From Clostridia bacterium (lineage in GTDB: Bacteria; Bacillota; Clostridia; Christensenellales; Aristaeellaceae), in contig JAFPWH010000011.1 of assembly GCA_017395065.1 (NCBI GenBank), positions 1-64,000 on the forward strand: 64,000 nucleotides of DNA, read 5' to 3'. This document shows, piece by piece, positions 8,674 through 17,791 of this stretch. The notes under the pieces are model-generated. The model searched no databases and had not been told where the DNA came from. It worked only from the letters and a program-made list of their open reading frames with translations. Each line of letters begins with the position of its first letter. The stretch's first letter is position 1. A program made the position numbers and the translations under genes.

Positions 8674-10481
8674 GCGCTTATCCCGTCGATCTCTTCGCTC
8701 AGACGGCAGATCTCGTCTATCAGCGAGCCGATGTAGTCGATCGTCCCCTTCAGGGGCGCGTCGGTCGTAATGTCGACGCCGGCAAGCTTTGCAAGGCCCG
8801 CCGGGTCCAGCGTGCCGCCGGCGGAGAGGAAGTTTTTCCAGTCCTTTACGGCGCCTTCCCCCTCCTTCTCTATGCGCAGCATCGCCTGCGTGGCCAGCGT
8901 GAGCCCCGCGCTGTAGGTGTAGGAGTAAAGGCCCATGTAGTAGTGCGGCTGCCGCATCCAGGTCAGCTCCGCGCCCTCCGGGATCTCGACGGCGTCTCCC
9001 CAGAACGATTCCAGATTTTTGCGGAACAGTTCGCTCAGAATGTCCACGTTCACGCTGCCGCCCTGGTCGACGATGCGGTACACCTCGCGCTGATACCAGG
9101 CTTCCCGCAGGTGCGTCACGAAGTTGTGGTAGTACGTGTTGCTGATCAGGCTCGAAAGCACCCAGCGGCGGAAGCGCTTGTCCGCGCTCGTGCGCGTAAG
9201 GTAATGCGAAAGCAGCAATTCGTTCATCGTTGACGGTGCTTCGACAAGGTACATCGAGGGGTCGGTATCGTACAGGGACTGCGCTCTGTCGCCGTACATG
9301 GACTGGCCTGCGTGCCCCAACTCGTGCGCGACGGTGAACACGTCCGCCATGCGGTCGTTCCAGTTGAGCAGTATGAACGAATTCTGGCGGTACAGGCTCG
9401 AGCAGAAGCCGCCGGTGCTCTTGCCGACGTTGCGCGCAAAGTCGATCCAGCGCTCGCTGTAAGCCCGGTCGACCATCTGCCGGTAGTCTTCGCCGAGGAT
9501 GCTCAGCGCCTCCCGTACGTACTTGTGAGATTCTTCGATCGTGACCTTCGGGTCGTAGGCGGGGTCAACCGCGATCTTGAGGTCCGCAAAGGTCATTTTG
9601 TCCAGCTTGTGCAGCTTCTGAAGCAGCCTTGCGTACCTTTGCATGTGCGGGGCCAGGCGCTGTGTGATCAGGTCGATCTGGCGCTCGTACATCTCCCGCG
9701 TCACCTTCTGTTCAAACAGCAGGTATTCGAACACGTCGCTGAAACCGCGCAGCTCGGACATCGTCTTTTCCTGCGTGACGCAGGCGTTGTAGGCCGTCGC
9801 GGTCGTGTTCTTGTACTTTTTGAGCGTATCGTAGAACGCCCTGAACGCGGCGCGGCGCACTTCGGTGTCCGCCTCCAATTCGTAGTCGTCCTCGTACAGG
9901 GAATAGCCCAGCGGATACTCCTTCCCGCTTACCGTGAAGGGGTCGAAGGAGATGTCCGCGAGCTTCATCGTGTTGTACACGTCGTAGGGCACTTCCAGCG
10001 AACGGCCGAGCGCTGCCAGCGCCTTTTCGGTCTCGGGCGAAAGCATGTGAGCCTTTTTGCGGATCAGGTCCTGCAGGTAGACGCGGCAGCCTTTCGCGAT
10101 TTCGACCGCCGCTTTCAGCTCGCTTTCCGGCGCCAGAAGGATCTCGCTGTCGACGAAGGAAAGATCCTTTTGCATGTGCGTGATCTCATCGCTGATCTTT
10201 TCGTCGGTCTCGCGCAGCTTCGTGTCGGTATAGTCCGTCTCCACCGCAAGGCCGCTGTAACTCCAGATGCGGTCGATCGACTGCTTTATCGCTTCCAGAT
10301 CGTTTAAACACCCGACGATCTTTTCCGCAGTCTTCAGCTGTCCGGCATAGGCTTCGACCAGCCGCCCGACCGCCGCCTTCGTTTTGTCAAGCTCCTCCCA
10401 CATCTGCTTTTCTTCCGCAAAAATCAGGGACAGGTCCCATGTCTGTTCGACGGGCACATCCCTGCGGGCACACAGTTCCAT
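8670..10481 (-). CDS. pepF: Oligoendopeptidase F (M3 family)
   Basis: The 603-residue protein has the normal length for PepF. Its zinc motif is H-E-L-G-H within FTVAHELGHAGQSMYG, with the third ligand expected in the downstream E-A-P-S-T-M-N-E segment. It is a cytoplasmic metallopeptidase that cuts imported oligopeptides. Start 10481 is set by a strong AAGGAGG 8-10 bases upstream, and a promoter with a 17-base spacer lies 55 bases further. First gene of a three-gene operon (pepF, unknown, HEAT). It could process peptides brought in by the Opp system at 42-48 kb (inference). Confidence 0.95.
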   Translation of the reverse strand: MELCARRDVPVEQTWDLSLIFAEEKQMWEELDKTKAAVGRLVEAYAGQLKTAEKIVGCLNDLEAIKQSIDRIWSYSGLAVETDYTDTKLRETDEKISDEITHMQKDLSFVDSEILLAPESELKAAVEIAKGCRVYLQDLIRKKAHMLSPETEKALAALGRSLEVPYDVYNTMKLADISFDPFTVSGKEYPLGYSLYEDDYELEADTEVRRAAFRAFYDTLKKYKNTTATAYNACVTQEKTMSELRGFSDVFEYLLFEQKVTREMYERQIDLITQRLAPHMQRYARLLQKLHKLDKMTFADLKIAVDPAYDPKVTIEESHKYVREALSILGEDYRQMVDRAYSERWIDFARNVGKSTGGFCSSLYRQNSFILLNWNDRMADVFTVAHELGHAGQSMYGDRAQSLYDTDPSMYLVEAPSTMNELLLSHYLTRTSADKRFRRWVLSSLISNTYYHNFVTHLREAWYQREVYRIVDQGGSVNVDILSELFRKNLESFWGDAVEIPEGAELTWMRQPHYYMGLYSYTYSAGLTLATQAMLRIEKEGEGAVKDWKNFLSAGGTLDPAGLAKLAGVDITTDAPLKGTIDYIGSLIDEICRLSEEIDGISA

Positions 10482-10535
10482 GCGTTTCCTCCTTCGATAT
10501 GATCGCGTCAGCGATCGCTTTCCGATTTGCTCTTC

Positions 10536-10564
10536 ATTATACACGATTTGGGAAAAACCCGCAA
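10536..10564 (-). promoter_or_regulatory. Promoter of the pepF operon
   Basis: Minus strand: TTGCGG (10564-10559), 17-base spacer, perfect TATAAT (10541-10536), about 55 bases before the pepF ATG. Confidence 0.75.
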
Positions 10565-10630
10565 GGGCTCTTTCGCCGCAAATGCCGCAGGGACGCAGGT
10601 GCGCGGGATGTTTTCCGTGCAAAAAGCATA

Positions 10631-10659
10631 TGGACGAAAGCGAAACGGCATGCTATAAT
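10631..10659 (+). promoter_or_regulatory. Promoter of the deformylase-like gene
   Basis: Plus strand: TGGACG (10631-10636), 17-base spacer, TATAAT (10654-10659) with an extended TGC just before it. The start codon is at 10721. It is divergent from the pepF promoter. Confidence 0.75.
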
Positions 10660-10720
10660 AGAGCATCGAAGCTTGACGGCGCGCAGGACGCAAAAGAGCC
10701 TGCGGCCGGGGAGGAACACA

Positions 10721-11131
10721 ATGGTAAGGACGATCGTACGCGACCCGCTTCTTCTTGCGCGGGTATCCGAACCTGCGACGAAGGCGGACGGGCAGATCGC
10801 AGACGACCTGATGGACACGCTGCGCTTTCATCTGGACCGCTGCGTCGGCATGGCGGCGAACATGATCGGCGAAAACAAGAGAATCATCGTATTCAGCAAC
10901 GGCTTTGCGCTGAACACGATGATCAATCCCGTGATCACGGAAAAAGACGGCGCCTACGAAACCGAAGAGGGCTGCCTTTCCCTGATCGGGGTCAGAAAAA
11001 CCAAGCGCCACAGGAGGATACGCGTCGAATACCTCGACCGTTCCTTCGTCAAAAGAAAGGGCACGTTCGAAGGCTACACCGCGCAGATCATACAGCACGA
11101 GATCGATCACTGCGACGGGATACTGATCTGA
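10721..11131 (+). CDS. def: Peptide deformylase family protein with altered motif I
   Basis: The 136-residue protein belongs to the PDF family: motif II is E-G-C-L-S (residues 83-87, metal ligand C85) and motif III is Q-H-E-I-D-H (125-130, metal ligands H126 and H130, catalytic E127). Motif I, normally G-x-G-x-A-A-x-Q, reads G-M-A-A-N-M (43-48). The conserved glutamine that helps stabilise the transition state is therefore Met48. The protein is also shorter than classical Def (about 150-170). GGGGAGG precedes the ATG. It may be a PDF paralogue with altered or reduced activity; a canonical def is expected elsewhere in the genome. Confidence 0.82.
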   Translation: MVRTIVRDPLLLARVSEPATKADGQIADDLMDTLRFHLDRCVGMAANMIGENKRIIVFSNGFALNTMINPVITEKDGAYETEEGCLSLIGVRKTKRHRRIRVEYLDRSFVKRKGTFEGYTAQIIQHEIDHCDGILI

Positions 11132-11201
11132 ACCTGTACCCGGCGCGGCCGGGCACGAAGGACGGCGGACGAAGGATCCGTTCCGAAAGGAGAGGCGGGC
11201 A

Positions 11202-13184
11202 ATGAGATACAAGCTTTCCTGGCGCATGGCCACGCAGGACGCGGCCGACCCGAAGGAGTTTTCCGGGCTCCTTCGCATGATGAACGAAGGCGGGAAGACG
11301 GCGGACGAGATGTGGCTGTTCATCGAAGAGCCAACGTCCAACGGCTACGAACCGCTTGAGGAGATCGCGCGAAAGTGCGAAGCGTACAAGACGCCCGCAG
11401 CCCTTGCGCGCGCGGCGGGCATCCGCGTGGGCATCAATCCCTGGCCGACCTTCGGCGCGGGGGAGAGCTACCGCGCAGGGCAGGGACAGCCGGCTTTGCC
11501 CTATCAGGGCATGGTCGGCTTTGACGGGCGCGTGTCCGACCGCATCGCCTGCCCCGTCTCGCCGGAATTTCTGGAATATACGCGGCAGCGCTACAGGCTG
11601 TTTGCCGCCGCGGGCTGCGATTTCGTCTGGGTGGACGACGACTGCCGCTTTACGCATCTGGGCGGCGTGGAATACCCCTGCTTCTGCCCGCGCTGCGTGC
11701 GGGGCTTCGAGAACGGGCGCTTCCGGGACAGGGAAAGCCTGGTCGCGGCACTCAACGAGCCCCAAAACGGCGCGCTGCGCAGAAAATGGTCATCCTACGG
11801 GGCCGAGCGGCTGGCGAGGTACTGCGCGGCCGTGCGCGCGGCGGTGGACGAGGTCGATCCCTCGATCGAAACGCCGCTTATGACCGTGGGCTACGGCCAC
11901 ACCACCTACGCCGGGAACTACATCGAAAAGTGCATCAAGGCGCTTCGCGCAAAGAGCGCGCGCCCCGGTCACGGCTTTTACTGGGACGAGACGCCCATGG
12001 GCCTGTTCGACAAGGCGTACGAAATGGCACGCCAGGTCGCGGACATGCCGGCGGAGGTATTGAGCGACGTGCAGTACGAGGAGGAAAGCTACCCGCGAAC
12101 GCCGCTGAACAAGACCGCGTACACGCGAGTCCTGGAAATGGCCGTCTCCGTCTGGGGCGGGTGCACGGGCGTCGCGATGAACCACCTGTACCACGCGGGC
12201 GGCTCGAGGCCCTTTGCCCATCTGGCCCACGAGATCAGACTGCTCAGGGACAACCGCGCCTTCTTCGACCGCTATCTGAGCTTTGCCCACGATTTGCCGC
12301 AGTCGGGCCTCTGGGCTGCCTACAGCTGCTGGAAGATGAGCGCGATGAAGGTGGACGAGAAAGGCTGGTTCAACGAATTCGACAAAGCCTGCGACACAAG
12401 CCGCTTTGCGCATGAGTGGCCTGCCTTCGGCATCCCTGTGACCGCCGACAGAAGGGGCGCGTGGGGGACGCTGCTTCAGGGGCGAATACCGGACGCGCTT
12501 TCGGACGAAGAAATCGAAAAGCTGTTTGAAAAGCCCCTGATCCTCGACGGAATCGCGCTCGAAACCCTGTGGGAGCGCGGATTTGGTAAAAGAACGGGCG
12601 CGCGTGTCAAAAAGGCCAACTTCGGCGGCAGCGAAAAGCTGGCCAAGACGCGCTGGGCGGGGCCGTTTGCGGGTGCGATCCGAAGCGCGCTGTTCGACCT
12701 GGCTTACGATCTGGAGCTGACGGACCCCGAGGCCGAGGCGCTGGCTTACACCGCGCGGCCCTACGGGCAAAAGGACGAGATCTGCGCCGTCAAATACAAA
12801 AACGTCGTGACGCTGGGCTACGATCCCTATCAGTTCACGGGCACGCCCGGTCACATGCATTTAAAGCGCGAACTGTTCAGGGAACTGGGCGCGGACGTCT
12901 GGCTTCAGCCGACGGACGAATACGACATGCCGCGCGTGGCGGTATTCGCCCGCGCAGACGAAAAGCGCGCCGCGATCCTTTTGATCAACGCCGAGCCCTC
13001 GCCCGCCCACGCCTTCGACCTGTGCCTGCGCGGCAGGGTAAAAAGCGCCCTGAGCCTGGGCCTTGACCGCCCGGACACCGTGCTTCAGGCGCGCCCGGCA
13101 GACGGCGGGAAGACGAGCGCGATCCGCATCGAAAAAATGGACGTCTGGGAGATGGCCGTGATCCTCGCCGAAAAGGAGTGCTAA
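11202..13184 (+). CDS. Putative glycoside hydrolase-like TIM-barrel protein (GH42-like zinc motif)
   Basis: The 660-residue intracellular protein has no signal peptide. Its N-terminal half looks like a TIM barrel: G-I-N-P-W-P-T-F-G-A, F-V-W-V-D-D-D-C-R-F, and the cysteine cluster C-F-C-P-R-C. That cluster matches the C-x-C-x2-C zinc site of GH42 beta-galactosidases. The GH42-type acid/base N-E pair is not obvious; three aspartates occupy a similar place. The C-terminal part resembles the accessory beta domains of such enzymes. AAGGAG precedes the ATG. Its stop overlaps that of the response regulator on the opposite strand. The YesMN pair and sugar ABC importer next door support a carbohydrate role. 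The family is uncertain. Confidence 0.55.
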   Translation: MRYKLSWRMATQDAADPKEFSGLLRMMNEGGKTADEMWLFIEEPTSNGYEPLEEIARKCEAYKTPAALARAAGIRVGINPWPTFGAGESYRAGQGQPALPYQGMVGFDGRVSDRIACPVSPEFLEYTRQRYRLFAAAGCDFVWVDDDCRFTHLGGVEYPCFCPRCVRGFENGRFRDRESLVAALNEPQNGALRRKWSSYGAERLARYCAAVRAAVDEVDPSIETPLMTVGYGHTTYAGNYIEKCIKALRAKSARPGHGFYWDETPMGLFDKAYEMARQVADMPAEVLSDVQYEEESYPRTPLNKTAYTRVLEMAVSVWGGCTGVAMNHLYHAGGSRPFAHLAHEIRLLRDNRAFFDRYLSFAHDLPQSGLWAAYSCWKMSAMKVDEKGWFNEFDKACDTSRFAHEWPAFGIPVTADRRGAWGTLLQGRIPDALSDEEIEKLFEKPLILDGIALETLWERGFGKRTGARVKKANFGGSEKLAKTRWAGPFAGAIRSALFDLAYDLELTDPEAEALAYTARPYGQKDEICAVKYKNVVTLGYDPYQFTGTPGHMHLKRELFRELGADVWLQPTDEYDMPRVAVFARADEKRAAILLINAEPSPAHAFDLCLRGRVKSALSLGLDRPDTVLQARPADGGKTSAIRIEKMDVWEMAVILAEKEC

Positions 13185-13942
13185 AGCAGCTGCTTTCTGA
13201 ACTCGCTGGGGCTTAAGCCCGTATACTTTTTGAACGCGATGCTGAAGTACTGCGCGTTGTCGCCGTAGCCGGTCCTGCGGGCGATCTCCTGGATCAGTAT
13301 GTCGGGGTCGTTAGAGATCAGGCGCTTGGCCAGCAGCATTCGCTGTTCGTACAGGTAGGCGGTGAAGCGCTGGCCTGTCTCCTTCTGAAAAAGCTTGCCG
13401 AGGTAGTTCTCGTTCAGAAACATTTTTTGGCGCGAGATCCACTTGAGCGACAATTCTTCGTTAGCGATCTCCTCGTCCAGAAGGCTCAGCAGCCTTGAAA
13501 CCGTAGGGGAGAAATTGCGCGCGGGGCGCAGCTGCGCGCCAAGCACCCTTATGTCGCGCTGCATTTCCCACTCGTCGCGGGCCTTGCAGACCGCGTTTAC
13601 CAGCGTGTTCGTGTCGACGGGCTTGAGCAGGTAGTCCCGCACGCCGTAGCGCATCGCCTGCCGGGCGTATTCGAAATCGGCGTAGCCGCTTATGATGATG
13701 AAATCCATTTCCGGGTGCTTTTCGCGCAGTATCTCAACCAGCGCAAGGCCGTCGATCACGGGCATGCGGATGTCCGTGATGACGAGATCGGCCTTGTTTT
13801 CCTCGAGCCACGCCATGGCCTCGGGCGCGTTCGCCGCGCAGGAGACGATCTCGACCTGATGCTGCTCCCACGGGATCGTGCCCCTGATCGCCTCACGCAC
13901 GATGTCTTCGTCGTCCACGACCAATACGCGGTATGCCCTCAT
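13181..13942 (-). CDS. YesN-type response regulator with AraC DNA-binding domain
   Basis: The 253-residue protein has an N-terminal receiver domain with acidic D10-D11, phospho-acceptor D57 (ITDIRMP) and K107 (LLKPVD). It is followed by a two-helix-turn-helix AraC domain that includes the signature I-A-R-R-T-G-Y-G-D-N-A-Q-Y-F and K-Y-T-G-L-S-P-S-E-F. It is co-translated with the kinase (ATGA overlap at 13939-13942). This family normally activates adjacent carbohydrate-uptake and glycoside-hydrolase genes, here probably the ABC importer at 15.9-19.1 kb (inference from position). Confidence 0.93.
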   Translation of the reverse strand: MRAYRVLVVDDEDIVREAIRGTIPWEQHQVEIVSCAANAPEAMAWLEENKADLVITDIRMPVIDGLALVEILREKHPEMDFIIISGYADFEYARQAMRYGVRDYLLKPVDTNTLVNAVCKARDEWEMQRDIRVLGAQLRPARNFSPTVSRLLSLLDEEIANEELSLKWISRQKMFLNENYLGKLFQKETGQRFTAYLYEQRMLLAKRLISNDPDILIQEIARRTGYGDNAQYFSIAFKKYTGLSPSEFRKQLL

Positions 13943-15690
13943 TGCTGCGCCTCCTGCATTTTTTCGAAGGGAATCGCCGTAAATTCGACCTTCGTGACCG
14001 TGCGCTTACTCTCCTCGTCCCTGTAGACGGAAACGCCGCACTCGCCGCCGAACATCGCGCGGATGCGCCTGTCTATGTTTACAAGGCCGATGCCTGTTCC
14101 GTGACCCACGATGTTGCCCTCCCTTATGCGGCGGCTGAGATCCGCCTCGGGTGCGCTGCCCTCGTTCATGACCTTGCAGACGCATTTTTCGCCCTCCCGG
14201 GAGACGTGCACGTACACGGTGCCGCCGCTGATTGAGGGCTCCACGCCGTACTTGATCGCGTTTTCCAGAAGCGGCTGTATCGTAAATTTCGGCACGGCCA
14301 GATCGCTGACCTCCGATTCGATGTCGAATTCCACGTTCAGCCGCTCGCGGTAGCGGTGCTTCTGTATGCGTATGTAGTTGCAGGCGATCTCCAGCTCCCT
14401 GTCCACCGATACGACGTTTTCGTCGGTGTTCACCGCGTCGCGCAGCAGCTGCGACAGATCCTGCGTCATCGCCGCGGCCTCCTCGTTTTCGCCGGATTTG
14501 GCCGCCCAGTAGATGGAGTTGAGCGTATTGTAGAGAAAGTGCGGATTGATCTGCGCCTGCAGCGCGCTCAACTGCGCGTCCTTTACGGCCAGCTGCGCTT
14601 CGTAGTTGTCGTGCACGAGGCGGTTGATCTGCTCCGCCATGGAGTTGAAGGACTGAAACAGCTCGTCCGCGTCCCTGCTGCGCCCCTGCGCGGCGTAGGT
14701 CGGTATCACGTCGGTATTCCCCGCGGAGATGCCGTGCAGATGCCTGCGGAAGCGCGCGAAATCCGCCGTCATGAAGCGGGTGAGCGTGAGCGCCCCGGCG
14801 AAGATCAGCGCGCAGATCAGCGCGTAGATCAGCGTGTGCTTAAGGAACAGCTGCCGGGACGTGTCGAAAATGGGGCTGTAGGGCAAAACGGCCATGCACT
14901 TTTCAAAGATTTTGCCGGAGATGCCGAGCACGAAATACTGCACGCCGCCGTACTCCCTGAGGCTGTAGCCGTTCAAGGCGTCATCGGCCTCGAAGCCGTT
15001 TCTGAGCTCGCTGCCGAGCTCGAAGGCCATGTCCCCGTTTTCGAGCAGGAACGTGCCCTCCCAGCTGTCGGTAAGGCTCGATCCCAGCTCCCTTATGTCC
15101 AGAAACAGTATCACCACGCCCGTGTGCCGCATGCTCAGGCGCCTTTTTTCGCGCAGCTGCTTTAGCACGAGCAGCGTGTCTTTGCCGAGCCCCAGGCCTT
15201 CCCCGGACATAAGCAGCGTCCCGCCGTCCTCTTTGACGGCTTCGGCGCTGAGAAAAGCGGCCTGCTCCGGATTCAGCTTGATGTGCTTTCTTGAGGCCAC
15301 GACCTTCACCGCGCCGTCCGCGTCGATGAAATCCGCGCAGAGCACGTCGTCGTTCCCGTTTATATAGGTGGCGACGGAATTGGTGATGCCGTCCGTCCAG
15401 TTGATCAGCGCGACCCTGCCCGCGCCGGCGTCATACGCGTCCCAGTAGCCGCTCACGCTCGTCTGCGTGGCGTCGGAGACGATGATGTCGTAGGCCGTCT
15501 GCTTCGCGGCGGCGATCCTGTCTTCGGTCTCTCTGAGCGCCTGCTTTATCAACTGCTGCGTGCGCCCGTAGAGCAATTTGAGGTGTGCGCGCTGCAGCGA
15601 CTGCATCACGCCCAGACCCGATAGGAACAAAACCAGCATGCAGACGACCAGTATGACGCCGGTCTGCCTCGAAATGGTGAAACGCTTCAT
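13939..15690 (-). CDS. YesM-type sensor histidine kinase
   Basis: The 583-residue membrane kinase has TM1 at about residues 10-30, an extracellular sensor region of about 250 residues, TM2 near 288-308 and a HAMP segment. The His-kinase box is Q-I-N-P-H-F-L-Y-N-T-L-N. The ATPase domain has N-box Q-P-L-L-E-N-A-I-K-Y-G and G-box G-H-G-T-G-I-G-L. It phosphorylates the response regulator encoded immediately downstream. The start has no clear Shine-Dalgarno site, and a TATATT lies immediately before the ATG, so the start is somewhat uncertain. A terminator upstream separates it from the ABC genes. Confidence 0.92.
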   Translation of the reverse strand: MKRFTISRQTGVILVVCMLVLFLSGLGVMQSLQRAHLKLLYGRTQQLIKQALRETEDRIAAAKQTAYDIIVSDATQTSVSGYWDAYDAGAGRVALINWTDGITNSVATYINGNDDVLCADFIDADGAVKVVASRKHIKLNPEQAAFLSAEAVKEDGGTLLMSGEGLGLGKDTLLVLKQLREKRRLSMRHTGVVILFLDIRELGSSLTDSWEGTFLLENGDMAFELGSELRNGFEADDALNGYSLREYGGVQYFVLGISGKIFEKCMAVLPYSPIFDTSRQLFLKHTLIYALICALIFAGALTLTRFMTADFARFRRHLHGISAGNTDVIPTYAAQGRSRDADELFQSFNSMAEQINRLVHDNYEAQLAVKDAQLSALQAQINPHFLYNTLNSIYWAAKSGENEEAAAMTQDLSQLLRDAVNTDENVVSVDRELEIACNYIRIQKHRYRERLNVEFDIESEVSDLAVPKFTIQPLLENAIKYGVEPSISGGTVYVHVSREGEKCVCKVMNEGSAPEADLSRRIREGNIVGHGTGIGLVNIDRRIRAMFGGECGVSVYRDEESKRTVTKVEFTAIPFEKMQEAQQ

Positions 15691-15804
15691 AATATAAATA
15701 CCCGTATGCTTCGGCGGCTTTTTTTCTTACGCGTTACTATTCGCCGCGCCGAAGGATAAATCCTGCAAGGAAAGCGTCATGGGCAGAAATATTCGCCCGG
15801 CCGA

Positions 15805-15841
15805 CTCAAAAGGAAAGCAGCCCGCATAAAGGCTGCTTTCC
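15805..15841 (-). terminator. Terminator of the sugar ABC importer operon
   Basis: Perfect 11-bp stem (15812-15822 with 15831-15841, 8-base loop) followed on the minus strand by TTTT. It lies 30 bases past the stop of the second permease gene. Confidence 0.8.
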
Positions 15842-15870
15842 ATTCGGATGGATTAAATACATATCTTTCG

Positions 15871-16713
15871 TCAGGTCTTGAGGCCCGAAGTCGCTATGCC
15901 CTCTACGATGTACCTCTGCGTGAACAGGAACAGCACGATCACGGGCAGAAGCGACAGAACGCACATCGCGAACATCGCGCCGTAATCCGATACGGCGGTC
16001 GGGTCGCAGAACAATTTGAGCGCGATCGAGACCGTGTAGTTTTTCGGCGAATTCAGGTACAGAAGCGAACCCATGAAGTCGTCCCACTTCCAGTAAAACG
16101 CGAAGATGGCGGAGGTGGCCATCGCGGGCACGATCAGGGGCATGATGATGCCGATGAACATGCGTATGCGCCCGCAGCCGTCGATCATCGCGGCCTCGTC
16201 CAGGTCCTTGGGGATACCGGCGATGAACTGCATCATCATAAAGATGAAGAACGCGCGGCCGCCCCATTCGGGCACGATCAGCGGAAGGAACGTGTCCACC
16301 CAGCCCAGCGAGTGAAACAGCACGTACTGGGGGACCATCAGGATCTGGGAGGGCACCATCATCGTGATCATCATGCAGATGAACCAGAGCGAGCGCCCGC
16401 GAAAGCGTATGCGGGAAAAGCCGTAGGCCGCCATCGCCGAGGCCAGAACGCTGCCGATCACCGTGAGGATCGTGACGATGAAGGAGTTTTTGAAGAAGGT
16501 GGCAAACGTCGTGTTGCCAAAGCCGGCCCAACCGTTTACGTAGTTGTCGATGCGCCACTCGGAGGGGAACAGCTGCCCTACGGTCTTGAGCACGAGGCTG
16601 CTTTCCTTGAAGGAGGAAAAGATCATCCAGATCAGCGGATAGATCATTATGAAGCCGAGCGCGGCTACGAAAACGTGGAACACGACGGTCGAGATCATGC
16701 GTCTGCGTTTCAT
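15871..16713 (-). CDS. Carbohydrate ABC transporter permease (MalG/AraQ type)
   Basis: The 280-residue protein has six predicted membrane helices. The permease signature EAA loop (D-L-D-E-A-A-M-I-D-G-C-G-R-I-R-M-F) contacts the ATPase. AGGAGG lies about 10 bases before ATG 16713; the frame extends upstream but without support. It is the inner-membrane half-channel partner of the next gene. No ATPase gene lies in the cluster, so a shared MsmX-type ATPase encoded elsewhere is expected (known for this transporter class). Confidence 0.92.
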   Translation of the reverse strand: MKRRRMISTVVFHVFVAALGFIMIYPLIWMIFSSFKESSLVLKTVGQLFPSEWRIDNYVNGWAGFGNTTFATFFKNSFIVTILTVIGSVLASAMAAYGFSRIRFRGRSLWFICMMITMMVPSQILMVPQYVLFHSLGWVDTFLPLIVPEWGGRAFFIFMMMQFIAGIPKDLDEAAMIDGCGRIRMFIGIIMPLIVPAMATSAIFAFYWKWDDFMGSLLYLNSPKNYTVSIALKLFCDPTAVSDYGAMFAMCVLSLLPVIVLFLFTQRYIVEGIATSGLKT

Positions 16714-16730
16714 CGGAACAGTCCTCCTTC

Positions 16731-17654
16731 CTATCGTATTTCGTTTTCGTAGAAGACCCAGTAGTTGGACGACTTGAACACCAGCGCCGTGAACACGCCC
16801 ACGATCGCGATCAGTATCCACGCCATTGCGCTTCCGTAGCCCATGCGGTAATACGTAAACGACTGCCTGTACAGGTACAGCGCGTAGACCAGCGTGCGGT
16901 TGAGCGGCCCGCCCTCGGTCACGATCATCGCCTGCGAGAACACCATGAAGCCGCCGATCATCTGCATGATCAGGTTAAAGAAAATGATGGGCGTGAGCAT
17001 CGGCAGCGTGATTTTGAAAAAGCGCTTTACGGAGCCCGCGCCGTCGCACTCCGCGGCCTCGTGGTAGCTCTTGGGTATCTGCTTCAAGCCCGCAAGGAAG
17101 ATGAGCATGGGGGAGCCGAACTGCCATATGAACATGAGCACGAGGCTCCAGATCGCCGTGTCGGTGTTTGAGATCCACGAGATGCTGCAGGGGATGCCGA
17201 GGGCTCTGAGGGCCGTGTTGAACACGCCGTCCCGGTTAAAGCAGTAGCGCCACATGACGGCGACGGCTACCGACCCGCCCAGGATCGAGGGCAGGTAGTA
17301 GACCACGCGGTACAGGGGCACCGCCTTGGATTCGCGGTTCAGAATCAGCGCGACCAGCAGCGCGAACATCAGCCTTAGCGGTATCGCAAGAAACACGAAC
17401 TCGAACGTCACGCCCAGAGACTTGCCGAAGAGCTGATCCTCCGTGAACAGATCCACGAAGTTCTTGAAGCCGATGAACACGGGGTCGCTGAGCATGTTGT
17501 ATTCCATCATCGACAAAACGACCGAGGAGATCAGCGGGATCAGCGTGAAGGCCAGAAAGCAGAAAAGCCAGGGACCTATGAAAAAGTAGCCCGCAAGGTT
17601 GTCGCGGCGCTTTACGCTGCGATAGCGGGACACGCCTGCGCTCGTATCGGACAA
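16731..17654 (-). CDS. Carbohydrate ABC transporter permease (MalF/UgpA/LplB type)
   Basis: The 307-residue protein has six predicted membrane helices, the first being L-A-G-Y-F-F-I-G-P-W-L-F. Its EAA loop is S-Y-H-E-A-A-E-C-D-G-A-G-S-V-K-R-F-F. There is no ATG at the N-terminus. The TTG at 17654 is chosen because AAAGGAG lies 10 bases upstream; another TTG at 17711 has no such site and falls within the hairpin region. It forms the heterodimeric channel with the MalG-type permease, 17 bases downstream. Confidence 0.9.
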   Translation of the reverse strand: MSDTSAGVSRYRSVKRRDNLAGYFFIGPWLFCFLAFTLIPLISSVVLSMMEYNMLSDPVFIGFKNFVDLFTEDQLFGKSLGVTFEFVFLAIPLRLMFALLVALILNRESKAVPLYRVVYYLPSILGGSVAVAVMWRYCFNRDGVFNTALRALGIPCSISWISNTDTAIWSLVLMFIWQFGSPMLIFLAGLKQIPKSYHEAAECDGAGSVKRFFKITLPMLTPIIFFNLIMQMIGGFMVFSQAMIVTEGGPLNRTLVYALYLYRQSFTYYRMGYGSAMAWILIAIVGVFTALVFKSSNYWVFYENEIR

Positions 17655-17712
17655 GGAAACCGCACTCCTTTCAATGATCGGGATCGGGGAAAAAACGTGC
17701 CGCTTAAGCAAA

Positions 17713-17760
17713 CGGCTCCATTCAGGAAAGCGAAGGCATTCCCTTTCCTGAATGGAGCCG
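17713..17760 (-). terminator. Perfect 18-bp hairpin between binding-protein and permease genes
   Basis: Arms 17713-17730 and 17743-17760 are perfectly complementary (loop 12). On the minus strand only TTTG follows, so it is likely a leaky terminator or 3'-end stabiliser that lets the binding protein be made in excess over the permeases. Confidence 0.75.
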
Positions 17761-17791
17761 GCCGCTTTTTAAGGGCGACCGGCTGAGAAGA

